This document shows, piece by piece, positions 1 to 8,644 of a DNA stretch of 64,000 nucleotides. The translations under genes and the position numbers were made by a program. The notes under the pieces were generated by a model. It saw only the letters and a program-made list of their open reading frames with translations. It was not told where the DNA came from and made no database searches. The stretch comes from Parasedimentitalea marina (GTDB taxonomy: Bacteria; Pseudomonadota; Alphaproteobacteria; Rhodobacterales; Rhodobacteraceae), in NCBI RefSeq assembly GCF_004006175.1, contig NZ_CP033219.1, positions 2,604,001-2,668,000 on the forward strand, given 5' to 3'. How positions within the stretch are numbered: the stretch's first letter is position 1; each line of letters begins with the position of its first letter.

Positions 1-1269
1 GTTGGTAGGTGACAAGCGGCCAGTGATTTCCTTGACCAGCCGTCTTGCAACACGCCTGTGGGTCATGATTGGCCCACCCGTTAGCGCCAAAAGATTGGGC
101 ATTCCGTCAGGCGCAAGATCATGCACTTTGATTTCGCGACTTCCCAGTGGCTCTTCTGGATCGCTGGTCAATGGATTGACGCCCGCCCAAGAATACAAAA
201 TGTCGTCACGTGATATTGCCAATTTTGGCAAACATCGGTTGGTCTCAGAAATCATCCAGTCGATTTCCTGATCGGAAGCGGAAACCCCGGCGATATCACC
301 GGTGAAAGGCGTGCGGGTCAAACCGACGTAGTGAACGCCGCGAAAGGGTAAGCAGTAGAGCGGCTCGCCAAGGCTGTTATAGGTGAACACCCCCCAGTCG
401 TTGAATTCCTCTGGCAGGCGCAATGCTATGTGAATGCCCTTTATCCCGGTGCATTTTGGGGCTGCATTGGAACCGGTTTGGTGGATGAGATCATCCACCC
501 AGGCTCCGGCAAGATTGAGGACGAGATCGGCAGTGACACAGGCGGTGTCTGAATCACTTGGAGTGATTTTGTGGGCCGATTGCAGGGTTAGATGCCATCG
601 GGGATCCTGGCCCTGCTGCTTTAGATCCACGACCCGAGTGTAGTTTCGGACTATTGCGCCCATCCGGCGTGCATCGAAAACGGCGTCCAACGCAATGCGC
701 TCTGGCCAATCAAATATATATTCGCGAAAGACCGCCACACTGCGCAGTTTGTCTGGATCGCGCAGCCAGGGGCTGATTGGCACGTCGTTTTGACTTGTTG
801 GGCTGTATCTTTGGTAATCCAGCGGCACCCCCCTTGGGCTCGTCAGTCGCAACGCAGCAAACGCCGCATCCATTTGCCAGGGCGAGTATTGATCATCGTC
901 ATAAATAGGTATGCAGAACTTAATCGGTTTTACACGGTTGGGAATTGTATGTACAATTTCGTCCCTCGCCAGCATATCATCACGAACCGTTTTCATTGAC
1001 TTGGCCAGGCGGTCAGGACGCAGCAATGACTGCCAGAAATCGGTTCCGGTTGCCAAGTGCCGCAATCCGCAATGGAGCAGGCGACTGGAACGGCTGGTTG
1101 CCCCGTTGGCAAAATCCCCCTGATCCACCACCAACACCCGGTATCCCGCTGCGCTAAGATGTTGTGCGGCACTGGCACCGTTTATCCCAGCGCCAATAAT
1201 GGCAATATCCACATGCAGATGATCAAGGCTTGGTAGGTCGGGTGTCGGCAATTCAGAACCTCGTGTCAC
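1..1269 (-). CDS. FAD-dependent glycerol-3-phosphate dehydrogenase (GlpD family), 3' end outside window
   Basis: The minus-strand frame is open from a GTG at 1269 to the window edge (423 codons, no stop), so the C-terminus is missing. Residues 22-35 hold the Rossmann dinucleotide motif IIGAGINGASAA, followed by a GATSRSSRLLHCGLRHL stretch that matches the FAD-contacting second motif of GlpD. GlpD proteins oxidise sn-glycerol 3-phosphate to dihydroxyacetone phosphate at the membrane and pass electrons to quinone; that role is inferred from the family. The GTG start has no strong ribosome binding site, and a TTG nine codons upstream (1296) is also possible. No sugar-phosphate genes lie beside it here, but a GlpA-like protein and a phosphodiesterase sit at 38-41 kb. 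Other DAO-fold oxidases are less likely because of the LHCGLRHL element. Confidence 0.72.
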   Translation of the reverse strand, partial: MTRGSELPTPDLPSLDHLHVDIAIIGAGINGASAAQHLSAAGYRVLVVDQGDFANGATSRSSRLLHCGLRHLATGTDFWQSLLRPDRLAKSMKTVRDDMLARDEIVHTIPNRVKPIKFCIPIYDDDQYSPWQMDAAFAALRLTSPRGVPLDYQRYSPTSQNDVPISPWLRDPDKLRSVAVFREYIFDWPERIALDAVFDARRMGAIVRNYTRVVDLKQQGQDPRWHLTLQSAHKITPSDSDTACVTADLVLNLAGAWVDDLIHQTGSNAAPKCTGIKGIHIALRLPEEFNDWGVFTYNSLGEPLYCLPFRGVHYVGLTRTPFTGDIAGVSASDQEIDWMISETNRCLPKLAISRDDILYSWAGVNPLTSDPEEPLGSREIKVHDLAPDGMPNLLALTGGPIMTHRRVARRLVKEITGRLSPTN

Positions 1270-1475
1270 GATTAGCGTCCCCGCTACATTATTTTGCAAA
1301 CTCCAAAACACAACGCGTTTTACAGTCCTCCGTTAATCCCTCCTCTTTCGCCATCCATTTGGCTTCAGAATTCTCGTTTGTAGCTTCCGATGAGCAACAA
1401 CTGTAGAGTTGGTTTCCGGCTTACCGTTGGCTGCGGAGCGGTTGAACGGTGCTGGGACGGGTGGTGAATGGCGAC

Positions 1476-2894
1476 TTACTCTTGAAGCGCGGACACTGCC
1501 TGCGGACGATCAAAAGCGCTGTAAATCGCCAAACTCATCGCGACCAAAGCCAACCCCACTGCGACTAAGAAAGACATGGAAAAGGCATATGCCACATCCT
1601 CCACGGGGGCGTCGACGACATCACCTCGGCCCAGGAACATCACAAACAAGGTCGGCATTGCTGAGGCACCGGTCATTAGGCCAAGGTTTCGCGAGAGGCC
1701 AAGCAAACCCGAAAGACGTCCGCGTTGATCCTTGTCAGCTTCACGCAGAATGATCGTGTTATTGGCCGTAAGAAAGAGCTGAAAAGCCGGAGTTAATACG
1801 ACCAGCGCGATAACATACCCCCAAACCCCAAGGTAAAGTGGCAATAAAGCCAAGCACAGCAATCCCAGCATGATCTGAATAAGCCCAATGAAAACGATCC
1901 GTTTGGCTCCTAACCGGTCCGTTAATCGCCCCGCAGGAACGCCGGAAAGCGCCCCGACAGCGGGGCCAACGGCCAAAACCAAACCGACGAGTGCTGCGTT
2001 TAGCCCCAACGAAAACGCCAGAAAGAACGGGCCGATTACGAGGGTGGACATCATTATCGTACCAACCAACACATTCATGACAAATCCAATGCCGTTTCTG
2101 CGTTCACAGAGCAGTGTCATCGGTACCAATGGCGAAGCAACGCGGGTTTCGACAACCACGAACAAGGAAAACGCCATCAAAGCGGCGGTAAACAACACAG
2201 AGGTGGGGACCGCAACACCGGCTGCCCCGCCACTAGTCGCCAGCGCATAGGCAATAAGAGCAATCACCAGCACAAAGGTCCCCCTTAAATCCAGATCCGC
2301 GAGCGAAGCGACCATCCGTGTGGAACTTCGTGCAGTGAAGGCTGTGGTCAGAAAGAGTGTGACAGCCCCGAAAGCTGAAAGGAGCCAAAAAGCCATCCGC
2401 CAATCACCCCAAACAAGCAGGGCACCGCCAAACGAAGGGCCAAGGGCTGTGCCAACTGCAGAGGTCGTTCCAAGCAACCCCATCGCTGTGCCCAGGCGCT
2501 CCGTTGGAACAAGGTCGCGCACCATCGACATGGGAAGCGCGATCAGGATCGCACCTCCAAACCCTTGCATCGTGCGCCCAGCAATTAACAGGCTAAGATC
2601 CGGAGCAGTCGCACATAAAACGGACGCACCGATAAAGACGATGAGGCCTGAAATCAGTACGCTACGATGACCATAAAGGTCACCCAGACGACCGGCTGAG
2701 ACGATGGCGACAGTAACTGACATGAGATAGGCCAGCACCACCCATTGCACCTCTGACACCGTGGCAGAGAAGCTGTGCGTCAAAATCGGGAGCAGTACAG
2801 ACGCCACGCTAATACCCAAAGATGCGGTCAAGGTGGCGGCGGCAAGCGCGACTAAAACTGGGAGGGGGCTCCGAGTTTGTGCAGTGTTGGTCAT
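1476..2894 (-). CDS. MFS drug exporter, DHA2-like (EmrB/QacA type)
   Basis: This is a 472-residue, highly hydrophobic protein with about 14 predicted membrane segments by eye. It has the MFS loop motif GRLGDLYGHRSVL near residues 72-84 and the antiporter motif LGTTSAVGTALGPSFGGALL near residues 145-164. Such proteins export drugs or other lipophilic compounds in exchange for protons; the substrate cannot be read from sequence. I place the start at the ATG at 2894 (MTNTAQ), which lies downstream of a MerR-type promoter, not at the longer in-frame start at 2945 that falls within the operator. The gene is divergent from a MerR regulator at 2964, and that arrangement suggests the regulator controls the exporter. 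Confidence 0.88.
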   Translation of the reverse strand: MTNTAQTRSPLPVLVALAAATLTASLGISVASVLLPILTHSFSATVSEVQWVVLAYLMSVTVAIVSAGRLGDLYGHRSVLISGLIVFIGASVLCATAPDLSLLIAGRTMQGFGGAILIALPMSMVRDLVPTERLGTAMGLLGTTSAVGTALGPSFGGALLVWGDWRMAFWLLSAFGAVTLFLTTAFTARSSTRMVASLADLDLRGTFVLVIALIAYALATSGGAAGVAVPTSVLFTAALMAFSLFVVVETRVASPLVPMTLLCERRNGIGFVMNVLVGTIMMSTLVIGPFFLAFSLGLNAALVGLVLAVGPAVGALSGVPAGRLTDRLGAKRIVFIGLIQIMLGLLCLALLPLYLGVWGYVIALVVLTPAFQLFLTANNTIILREADKDQRGRLSGLLGLSRNLGLMTGASAMPTLFVMFLGRGDVVDAPVEDVAYAFSMSFLVAVGLALVAMSLAIYSAFDRPQAVSALQE

Positions 2895-2930
2895 GGTGGC
2901 GTCTCTTGTCATTGATTGCAGTAAGTGAAT

Positions 2931-2961
2931 ATACTGCCACTTCAAGCCAACTTGAGGTCAA
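2931..2961 (-). promoter_or_regulatory. MerR-type promoter/operator of the exporter gene
   Basis: On the minus strand, TTGACC (2961-2956) and CAGTAT (2936-2931) are separated by 19 bases, the long spacer typical of MerR-family promoters. The spacer carries an imperfect dyad at 2939-2958 (ACTTCAAGCCAACTTGAGGT on the plus strand) that closely resembles the SoxR box CCTCAAGTTAACTTGAGG. The regulator start codon (2964) lies three bases past the operator, so binding would also affect regulator expression. Confidence 0.7.
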
Positions 2962-2963
2962 GC

Positions 2964-3374
2964 ATGAAACTTCTCGATATCGGAGTTCTGTCAGAAAAGA
3001 GCGGTCTCCCTCCCTCCACACTTCGTTACTACGAAGAAATTGGTCTGATCCAGTCGGTCGGCAGGCACGGGTTACGGCGGCAGTTCGATACACCGGCAGT
3101 GACCCAACTTGCCCTGATCTCATTGGGAAAAATGGCCGGATTTTCGCTTGATGACATTAAGGGTATGTTTGCCAAAGACGGATCACCGCAATTGCCACGT
3201 GCCGATCTACATCTGCGCGCAGATGCGCTTGACGATCAGATACGTGGCCTTACCCGGCTACGCGACGCGCTAAGGCATGTGGCCGATTGCCCGGCAGAGA
3301 CCCATATGGATTGTCCAAAATTCAAACACCTCATGCAATTTGCATCACGCTCTATCAGCACTCGGAAACGATGA
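2964..3374 (+). CDS. MerR-family transcriptional regulator
   Basis: This 136-residue protein starts MKLLDIGVLSEKSGLPPSTL, a canonical MerR winged-helix N-terminus, followed by RYYEEIGLI. A coiled-coil dimerisation helix spans about residues 75-100. The C-terminal tail has two cysteines (DCPAETHMDCPKF, near residues 112-124), but not the four-cysteine iron-sulfur cluster of SoxR, so it is not SoxR despite the SoxR-like operator. It most likely activates the divergent MFS gene by untwisting the 19-base spacer. The start at 2964 was chosen because the longer frame to 2925 would run through the operator and adds a non-conserved N-terminus. Confidence 0.85.
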   Translation: MKLLDIGVLSEKSGLPPSTLRYYEEIGLIQSVGRHGLRRQFDTPAVTQLALISLGKMAGFSLDDIKGMFAKDGSPQLPRADLHLRADALDDQIRGLTRLRDALRHVADCPAETHMDCPKFKHLMQFASRSISTRKR

Positions 3375-3600
3375 AATTTCCGGAATCGAGTAAGTCTCTT
3401 CAATGCTGAAATTGGTGCTTCCGTGAAATATCAACGTCTTCGGCGTTGAGTGGAAAGCGGATCTTTCCATATATATTGGTATTCCCGAACAGTGGCTGAA
3501 GGCGAAATTCGTCTAGGGTGCGGTGAAACACAACCATCCGCCGATTTTTGCAACAAAGCCGGGTACGACCTACAAAAATCTGACGGGACTGAGCACGATT

Positions 3601-5052
3601 TCAGAAAATGAAATCATCAACAATGAGATCATGAATACCAATATCAATCAAAGTGATCAGCGGGGAAGCGCTTTCGCCTCCCAAACTTGGATCCAGATAG
3701 ATTTCGACATCTTCCTGAGACTGGACGAATCTAAGCGAAACATTGCCTAGCTTAAAATCGCCAAAACAGGAAATGCGGCTATAGCTCATCCCATTCAATT
3801 CAAAATTTATGAAATCGGCCTGCGACGTCAAAGCGCTAAAATCGAGTGAATCAATGCCCACTTCGAAATCCGCGATTGTATCTGTGGCATTCTGTGTCTC
3901 AAAAATGAAGTTATCGGCTCCTGCACCGCCGATTAAAAGATTGGCGCCCGTACCTCCCGAGAGGTCATCGTTCCCCTCGCCAGCGTCCAAGGTGTCATTT
4001 CCATCCCGACCGTGCAGGATATCCCGGTATCCGAATGTTTCGATTACATTGTCGTTGGCATCCCCCAACATGACGTCATAATAGTTCGAACCATTCAAAT
4101 TCTCGATATTCACGAGTACTGTATAGATAGCGTCGCCACGGTTATCTTCTTGATTTTCCAGATCGATATAGACGTAGCCAGCAATCAACCTGTAACCAAA
4201 GGTATCGATGCCATCGCCACCATCTACATAGTCGTGCGATGAGCCAAGGATGTAATCGTCACCGCCATAGGCAAGGATTGTATCTAACCCCGAACCTCCC
4301 GCTAAGTAATCATCATGATTGCCACCTGAAATGTGGTCACTCCCTTGATATCCATAAAATTGGTTGGGTCTATCCATTGCCCCGATCAACGTGTCGTTTC
4401 CACGTCCGCCTTGGAAAAACTCAAAATTCCTGACCACATGCTCCACGCCATACTCATCGACAAAGAGATTCTTTGCGACATCAATTAGCAGCGGTTCATA
4501 GGACCCAAAAATGCCTGCCTGAAAATTATCATGCCCTTCGCCGCCGTCGATTATCAAAGGTGACATCTCAGTGAGCCGTGGATGGGTGTAGCTATCATTG
4601 CCAGCTCCCAAATGAATATCAGTAGCGTCATAGTACTCTGAATGATCATAATTGTCGTCGCTTGAAATTCCGCGCACCAGGTCAACAGCGCCGGTCAAGG
4701 CGTCATAAAATGGGGAGAAATTTCCATCGGTGGTCTCGGAGAGAAAATTCTGCAGATACGTACCATCCCAGTTAAGGCTTTCCAGCCTGCCTGCATAATA
4801 CTCGAACTCAAAAGCAAAGAACTGAACTGTCCCAATTGACCCTGAAACGATTTCTCCATTGTCTACTACAAGATTGTCACCTGACAAGCGCATTCCACCC
4901 TTGACTTTGACCTCGCCAGTCCTGCGGTCAAACCCAAGGAACTGTATATCCACCCCATTAGACGTCTGGGTGATTTCCACCTCTTCTGCCGCAAAAAGTC
5001 TCCCAGCAAAATCATAGAGCCGATAACTTGCATGCGGAACGTAGGTTGCCAT
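3601..5052 (-). CDS. RTX-type calcium-binding secreted protein
   Basis: This 483-residue acidic protein has no Sec signal. The first half (about residues 1-170) is not recognised. The middle and C-terminal parts carry degenerate glycine/aspartate nonapeptides such as GGRGNDTLIG, GRDGNDTLDA and GEGNDDLSGG, typical of calcium-binding parallel beta-rolls. It then has a DTIADFEVGIDSLDFSAL element and ends in VDDFIF. That organisation is usual for type I secretion substrates of alphaproteobacteria, so an extracellular location is inferred; no HlyB/HlyD/TolC genes are in the window. The ATG at 5052 is preceded by AGGA eight bases upstream, which makes it preferable to the in-frame TTG at 5055. The two other RTX proteins here share the same kind of tail. 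Confidence 0.82.
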   Translation of the reverse strand: MATYVPHASYRLYDFAGRLFAAEEVEITQTSNGVDIQFLGFDRRTGEVKVKGGMRLSGDNLVVDNGEIVSGSIGTVQFFAFEFEYYAGRLESLNWDGTYLQNFLSETTDGNFSPFYDALTGAVDLVRGISSDDNYDHSEYYDATDIHLGAGNDSYTHPRLTEMSPLIIDGGEGHDNFQAGIFGSYEPLLIDVAKNLFVDEYGVEHVVRNFEFFQGGRGNDTLIGAMDRPNQFYGYQGSDHISGGNHDDYLAGGSGLDTILAYGGDDYILGSSHDYVDGGDGIDTFGYRLIAGYVYIDLENQEDNRGDAIYTVLVNIENLNGSNYYDVMLGDANDNVIETFGYRDILHGRDGNDTLDAGEGNDDLSGGTGANLLIGGAGADNFIFETQNATDTIADFEVGIDSLDFSALTSQADFINFELNGMSYSRISCFGDFKLGNVSLRFVQSQEDVEIYLDPSLGGESASPLITLIDIGIHDLIVDDFIF

Positions 5053-5376
5053 CAATAATTCCTAATTTATTCATCAAATACAACCGGATAAGTATCACCC
5101 CTCTGGTTAATTGTCTACATTGCAATACAACCCAACTGATATCTTCCAAATGGCATGCAACTTGAAGCCAAGCTGAATGACAGCTACTGGGCGACAGCCC
5201 GACTTTGCATAGGGCGCTTTTTGCTGTGAGTTCAAAGGGGGGGCGCAACACTTTAAATTCACGGCACAATCATCCCAAACATGATTGAAAACGAATTTGG
5301 CATTTGTAATATTTGATTATATTTGTCGAACCTTCCTCTGACTTTCGATCGAGCAAAGACAAGTTCCCTTTTCTTC
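5053..5376. other. Intergenic stretch, nothing recognised
   Basis: These 324 bases separate two minus-strand genes. Besides the ribosome binding site of the RTX gene I see no coding frame, terminator or clear repeat copy. The 3' half is A/T-rich. Confidence 0.5.
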
Positions 5377-6846
5377 TTACATATTTGGACCGGTGTCCTT
5401 CGAACCGGTAATTTCTTTCAACATTGCGCCAAGTTCGATGTGGTTGAATTGAAATCCGTGTCCCAATAGGGCCTTTGGAAGAACGCGTTGACCACCAACC
5501 ATTGTTTCTTTTCCCATATCGCCCAACCCATTGATCAAAAGCCATGCCGATATATTGAGCACTGCTGGCCGATGAAGGGCAGACGCAAGCGCCTCGGTAA
5601 AGCCCGTGTTCTGTATCGCATGTGGAGCGACCGCGTTAAGGGGTCCTTCAACGTCAGGCTTGGCAAGAGCAAAGGCAATCACCCGGATAAGATCATCCTG
5701 TTCGATCCATGACATCCACTGCGACCCACTGCCCATTGCGCCGCCGACACCAAATTCAAACGGGGTCAGCAGTTTCGCCAAGATGCCGCCATCGACTCCC
5801 AGCACAAGACCTGTGCGCAGCAAGACCAACCTTACTCCTTGCGCCGCAATCGGGGCTGCGGCCCCCTCCCAAGCAGCACAGACGTCATGCACGAATGCGG
5901 GCTGTGCGGTGGCGTCTTCCGCCAATCCTTCATCATCCTCGCGCAGGCCGTACCAGCCGATGGCTGAACCGCTAATCACCACAGCAGGTTTATGGTCTAA
6001 GCGCGCAATAACAGCGCCGAGCCGAGTTGTTACATCCACGCGAGACTGGACAATACGCGCGCGTTTTGCTGCTGTCCAAAGTCCAGTTGCGATCCCTTCT
6101 CCTGCAAGATTGACGATTGCGTCAAAAACATCTTCGTTCTGGATCATCTCAAGGCTAGAAATCACACGCACCGGATGAGCCAGATCGCTCGCTTTCTTGG
6201 GATCGCGGGTTAGAACCGTAACATAGTGGCCAGCTGCAACAAGCGCCTGTACCAAACGTGCCCCTATGAAACCAGTTCCGCCTGTGATCAAAACCCGCTG
6301 TCGTGGTGGCAATGCGGCGACCAGTTTTGCCGGATCGCCGCGATCCAATCTCAGACTACGATTTGCGGCCAACAAATCACGGAGGCTGAACACTCCTACA
6401 GCTATTGCAGACACCGTTGCAAAGACACTCCACCAACCATAGTTGACTGGGATCAGCGCATTTGGCAGGGCAGACCATTGCCAGAAATATGGTGCGGCCA
6501 GTGCAAGGATAGCCCCATAGTTCAACGCTAAGAGAGTATGGTTGACACGCTCAGTGGCGGGAAGCTTGCGGGTCATATCCTCTTCGACAAAATCCCAAAG
6601 TGTTATCAGAACTTCAAGCGCGAGAATGCCGGTAAGTATCATTGTATAAATGCCGTGCGGCTCCAGCCATGCGAAGCTTAGAAAGATCACTGCATAGAAG
6701 AAATTGCGGACGCCATGCAGGCGTAACTCTTGCTTTTGCGATGCGCGCCACGCCAAACGCTCAGTGCCTTCATGGTGAATAAGCGTATCAAATGCCCCCA
6801 TAAACACTTGGACAGAAATAAGGCTCCATAAGACTGGGTTGTCCAT
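5377..6846 (-). CDS. TIGR01777-type NAD(P)-dependent epimerase with N-terminal membrane domain
   Basis: The 489-residue protein has two parts. Residues 1-170 contain about four hydrophobic segments. From about residue 180 an extended-SDR Rossmann domain begins with ITGGTGFIGARLVQAL, followed by the TIGR01777 signatures NLAGEGIATGLWTAAKRARI and SGSAIGWYG, and ends in a C-terminal epimerase region (KALLGHGFQF). The reaction is unknown for this subfamily. The ATG at 6846 follows the DUF4166 gene by four bases and has AAGGA upstream; longer in-frame starts would overlap that gene. The close spacing indicates one operon with the DUF4166 gene and probably the GbsR-like regulator. DUF4166 and epimerase domains also occur together in other bacteria, as far as I recall. 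Confidence 0.85.
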   Translation of the reverse strand: MDNPVLWSLISVQVFMGAFDTLIHHEGTERLAWRASQKQELRLHGVRNFFYAVIFLSFAWLEPHGIYTMILTGILALEVLITLWDFVEEDMTRKLPATERVNHTLLALNYGAILALAAPYFWQWSALPNALIPVNYGWWSVFATVSAIAVGVFSLRDLLAANRSLRLDRGDPAKLVAALPPRQRVLITGGTGFIGARLVQALVAAGHYVTVLTRDPKKASDLAHPVRVISSLEMIQNEDVFDAIVNLAGEGIATGLWTAAKRARIVQSRVDVTTRLGAVIARLDHKPAVVISGSAIGWYGLREDDEGLAEDATAQPAFVHDVCAAWEGAAAPIAAQGVRLVLLRTGLVLGVDGGILAKLLTPFEFGVGGAMGSGSQWMSWIEQDDLIRVIAFALAKPDVEGPLNAVAPHAIQNTGFTEALASALHRPAVLNISAWLLINGLGDMGKETMVGGQRVLPKALLGHGFQFNHIELGAMLKEITGSKDTGPNM

Positions 6847-6850
6847 CGGA

Positions 6851-7498
6851 TTAGTCCTTTGCATCCTGAAAAATTGCGTCTTGTTCCAGTAAGTCGCCAA
6901 ACAATTGATTTTTAAGTCGAAGCGAAAACCGGAACTGACCCTGCCCCATGTCGTGATGTCCAATGACCAATGCGCCAGGGCTTAGGCAGCGAGGCAGACG
7001 AAAGCGATGGCCCAACAAGGTCAGGAAATAATGATCGCTTTTAAAGAACAGATCCATGTCTTGGACCTCCACGTTCAAGGCCATCCCGATACCGTAACCG
7101 ATGTATTCTTCAAGCCCTGTTGAACCCGCAAATCGTTTTGAGCTGTGAACCACATGAGGAAAGCCAGATGCACGACCATACTGACGGATCCAGAACTGCC
7201 CATTGCCAGCGATATCTTCGGTCACGATCACAACGGCGGGCTGGCCAACACTGGACATGTCAAAAGGCAACGGTGCGCCGACCAGCCGCGCAGCATGCGC
7301 CAAGAGCTTACCTGCCCAATTCATTTTCATAACTGCAACGCTGCCTTGATAAGTCACACTGCCCCCACCCTTGACGCGTTTGCCAAATCGTCGACGAACA
7401 GCAATCGGCAACTCTTTCCACATGGACGCACCAAGAAGTTCGCTAAAACGGGTATCAACGGTTTCAAAATCTAAATGAAGTGTAGGGTCGTTCGGCAT
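6851..7498 (-). CDS. DUF4166 domain-containing protein
   Basis: A 215-residue soluble protein starting MPNDPTLHLDFETVDTRFSELLG. It matches the DUF4166 pattern: an RFGKRVKGGGSVTYQG segment, a GNGQFWIRQYG strand, and a C-terminal RFRLPRCLSPGALVIGHH segment. Function is unknown. I chose the ATG at 7498 because it has GAGGTG six bases upstream; the in-frame ATG at 7549 would put the palindromic operator inside the gene. It is followed four bases later by the epimerase gene. Confidence 0.78.
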   Translation of the reverse strand: MPNDPTLHLDFETVDTRFSELLGASMWKELPIAVRRRFGKRVKGGGSVTYQGSVAVMKMNWAGKLLAHAARLVGAPLPFDMSSVGQPAVVIVTEDIAGNGQFWIRQYGRASGFPHVVHSSKRFAGSTGLEEYIGYGIGMALNVEVQDMDLFFKSDHYFLTLLGHRFRLPRCLSPGALVIGHHDMGQGQFRFSLRLKNQLFGDLLEQDAIFQDAKD

Positions 7499-7510
7499 GA
7501 TAATCACCTC

Positions 7511-7544
7511 AACAGAACTGTTGGTAATTTCTGTAATTACAGAA
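7511..7544. promoter_or_regulatory. Operator pair upstream of the DUF4166 gene
   Basis: TTCTGTAATTACAGAA at 7529-7544 is a perfect 16-base palindrome. A second dyad, AACAGAACTGTT (7511-7522), lies between it and the DUF4166 start. The same TTCTGT-N4-ACAGAA pattern overlaps the start codon of the neighbouring GbsR/MarR-like regulator at 8125-8140, which points to a shared binding site for that regulator. Confidence 0.65.
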
Positions 7545-7572
7545 CTCATTAGTCGAAAAAATTGTAAGTGAC

Positions 7573-8133
7573 CTATTCCGACTTCTTACCGTTCAATGTG
7601 AGGAGGGAAATCACCTTGTTGCCCATTTTCATAAGTAAATTCAGCTTTGATTTTGGCACGTTCAACATCTGCCCATACCAGGTGTCAACGGTCGTCAGGA
7701 AAGCTTGCATTTCCTGCATGCGTTTAAGCACCTCAGGGTGAATTTCCGGCTCAATGGACGCCTTATCAAGGCAATCAGAGATAGCAGAAATTGCCGGGTC
7801 GATTTCACGTTCCTTGCGCCCCTGCGCGATGCGCATCGCCATTTCCCAAACATCCGTTTCCGCACTAAAATGTTCTCTGCGATCTCCAGGTACGGGGACA
7901 CGACGGATCAATTTCCAGCCAACCAGTTCCTTCAAAGAGTTGGAAACATTTGACCGGGCAATTCCCAGTTCACCCGAGATTTGTTCCGCATTGAGCGGAG
8001 AGACACTCAGAAACAGCAGCGCATGTATCTGCGCAACTGAGCGATTGACGCCCCATTGCCCGCCCATGTCGCCCCAATAGAGGATGAATTGCGACTTTGC
8101 AGATGCGTCCGATATGCCTGTTATTTCTGTCAT
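7573..8133 (-). CDS. GbsR/MarR-family transcriptional regulator
   Basis: This 186-residue protein has a winged-helix region at about residues 20-95 (WGVNRSVAQIHALLFL, then AEQISGELGIARSNVSNSLK, then a beta-wing with PGDRREHF), followed by a helical C-terminal dimerisation region. The pattern fits the GbsR branch of MarR regulators. An ATG exists at 8151, but 8133 is preferred: TTGACA and AATATT with a 17-base spacer place the transcription start at or next to that ATG, so the mRNA would be leaderless. The TTCTGT-N4-ACAGAA operator covers this start codon and suggests autorepression. It heads the operon with the DUF4166 and epimerase genes. Confidence 0.82.
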   Translation of the reverse strand: MTEITGISDASAKSQFILYWGDMGGQWGVNRSVAQIHALLFLSVSPLNAEQISGELGIARSNVSNSLKELVGWKLIRRVPVPGDRREHFSAETDVWEMAMRIAQGRKEREIDPAISAISDCLDKASIEPEIHPEVLKRMQEMQAFLTTVDTWYGQMLNVPKSKLNLLMKMGNKVISLLTLNGKKSE

Positions 8134-8168
8134 AACAGAAATATTGAGCATTTCCGAAGAAGTGTCAA
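8125..8168 (-). promoter_or_regulatory. Promoter and operator of the GbsR-like gene (probable leaderless start)
   Basis: Minus strand: -35 TTGACA (8168-8163), 17-base spacer, -10 AATATT (8145-8140). The dyad TTCTGTTATGACAGAA (8140-8125) includes the ATG at 8133, seven bases past the -10 box. Confidence 0.6.
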
Positions 8169-8644
8169 GCTAAAGCCAGCATTTTTAGCCCCTTCAAAGA
8201 AATAGCCAAACTGGAGGCGATGATGCGCAAACCAAAACCTGCACGGGAGCGAGCAGCACAGGAACCCGTCCACCATCGAAGTGGATGGGCCTAAGATGTA
8301 GATTTTGTATTTGCCTAACGTGATGGAAGTGGGAAGCGTTTTGGGGGAAACCGACGCATAGTGATCCCGCGTATGAGCCGAGTGCGGCGCAATTTTCTAA
8401 CATGTTCATCACATAGCTGCCGTTGGAGCGACACCTAGAAAACTCAGAAATGGCACCGTCAGCAACCAACGCTGCTGCCGCAGATATTCGTCAGTATGGG
8501 CGGACACAGGCCACTCGCTGCGACCTGCATCATGGGCAATTTACCGCAACATTGCCCCTCTGTGGCTAGTACACCAATGAACGGTCACAGCGTCTCTCGA
8601 TGCAACCAATTCTTGGCCATCACCGGGTGCAACTCGGGGCTGGC
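8169..8644. other. Gene-poor stretch with degenerate repeat sequence
   Basis: No credible gene. The segment about 8325-8435 resembles 63530-63650 (shared GAAGTGGGAAGCGTTTT and following bases). A possible very degenerate reverse copy of the dispersed CTTTGCAAAG repeat lies at about 8360-8435. The rest shows no recognisable content. Confidence 0.4.

Noticed and set aside
3420..3460. Hairpin TCAACG...CGTTGA after the MerR gene as terminator
   Set aside because: Stem of six bases only and no T-run.
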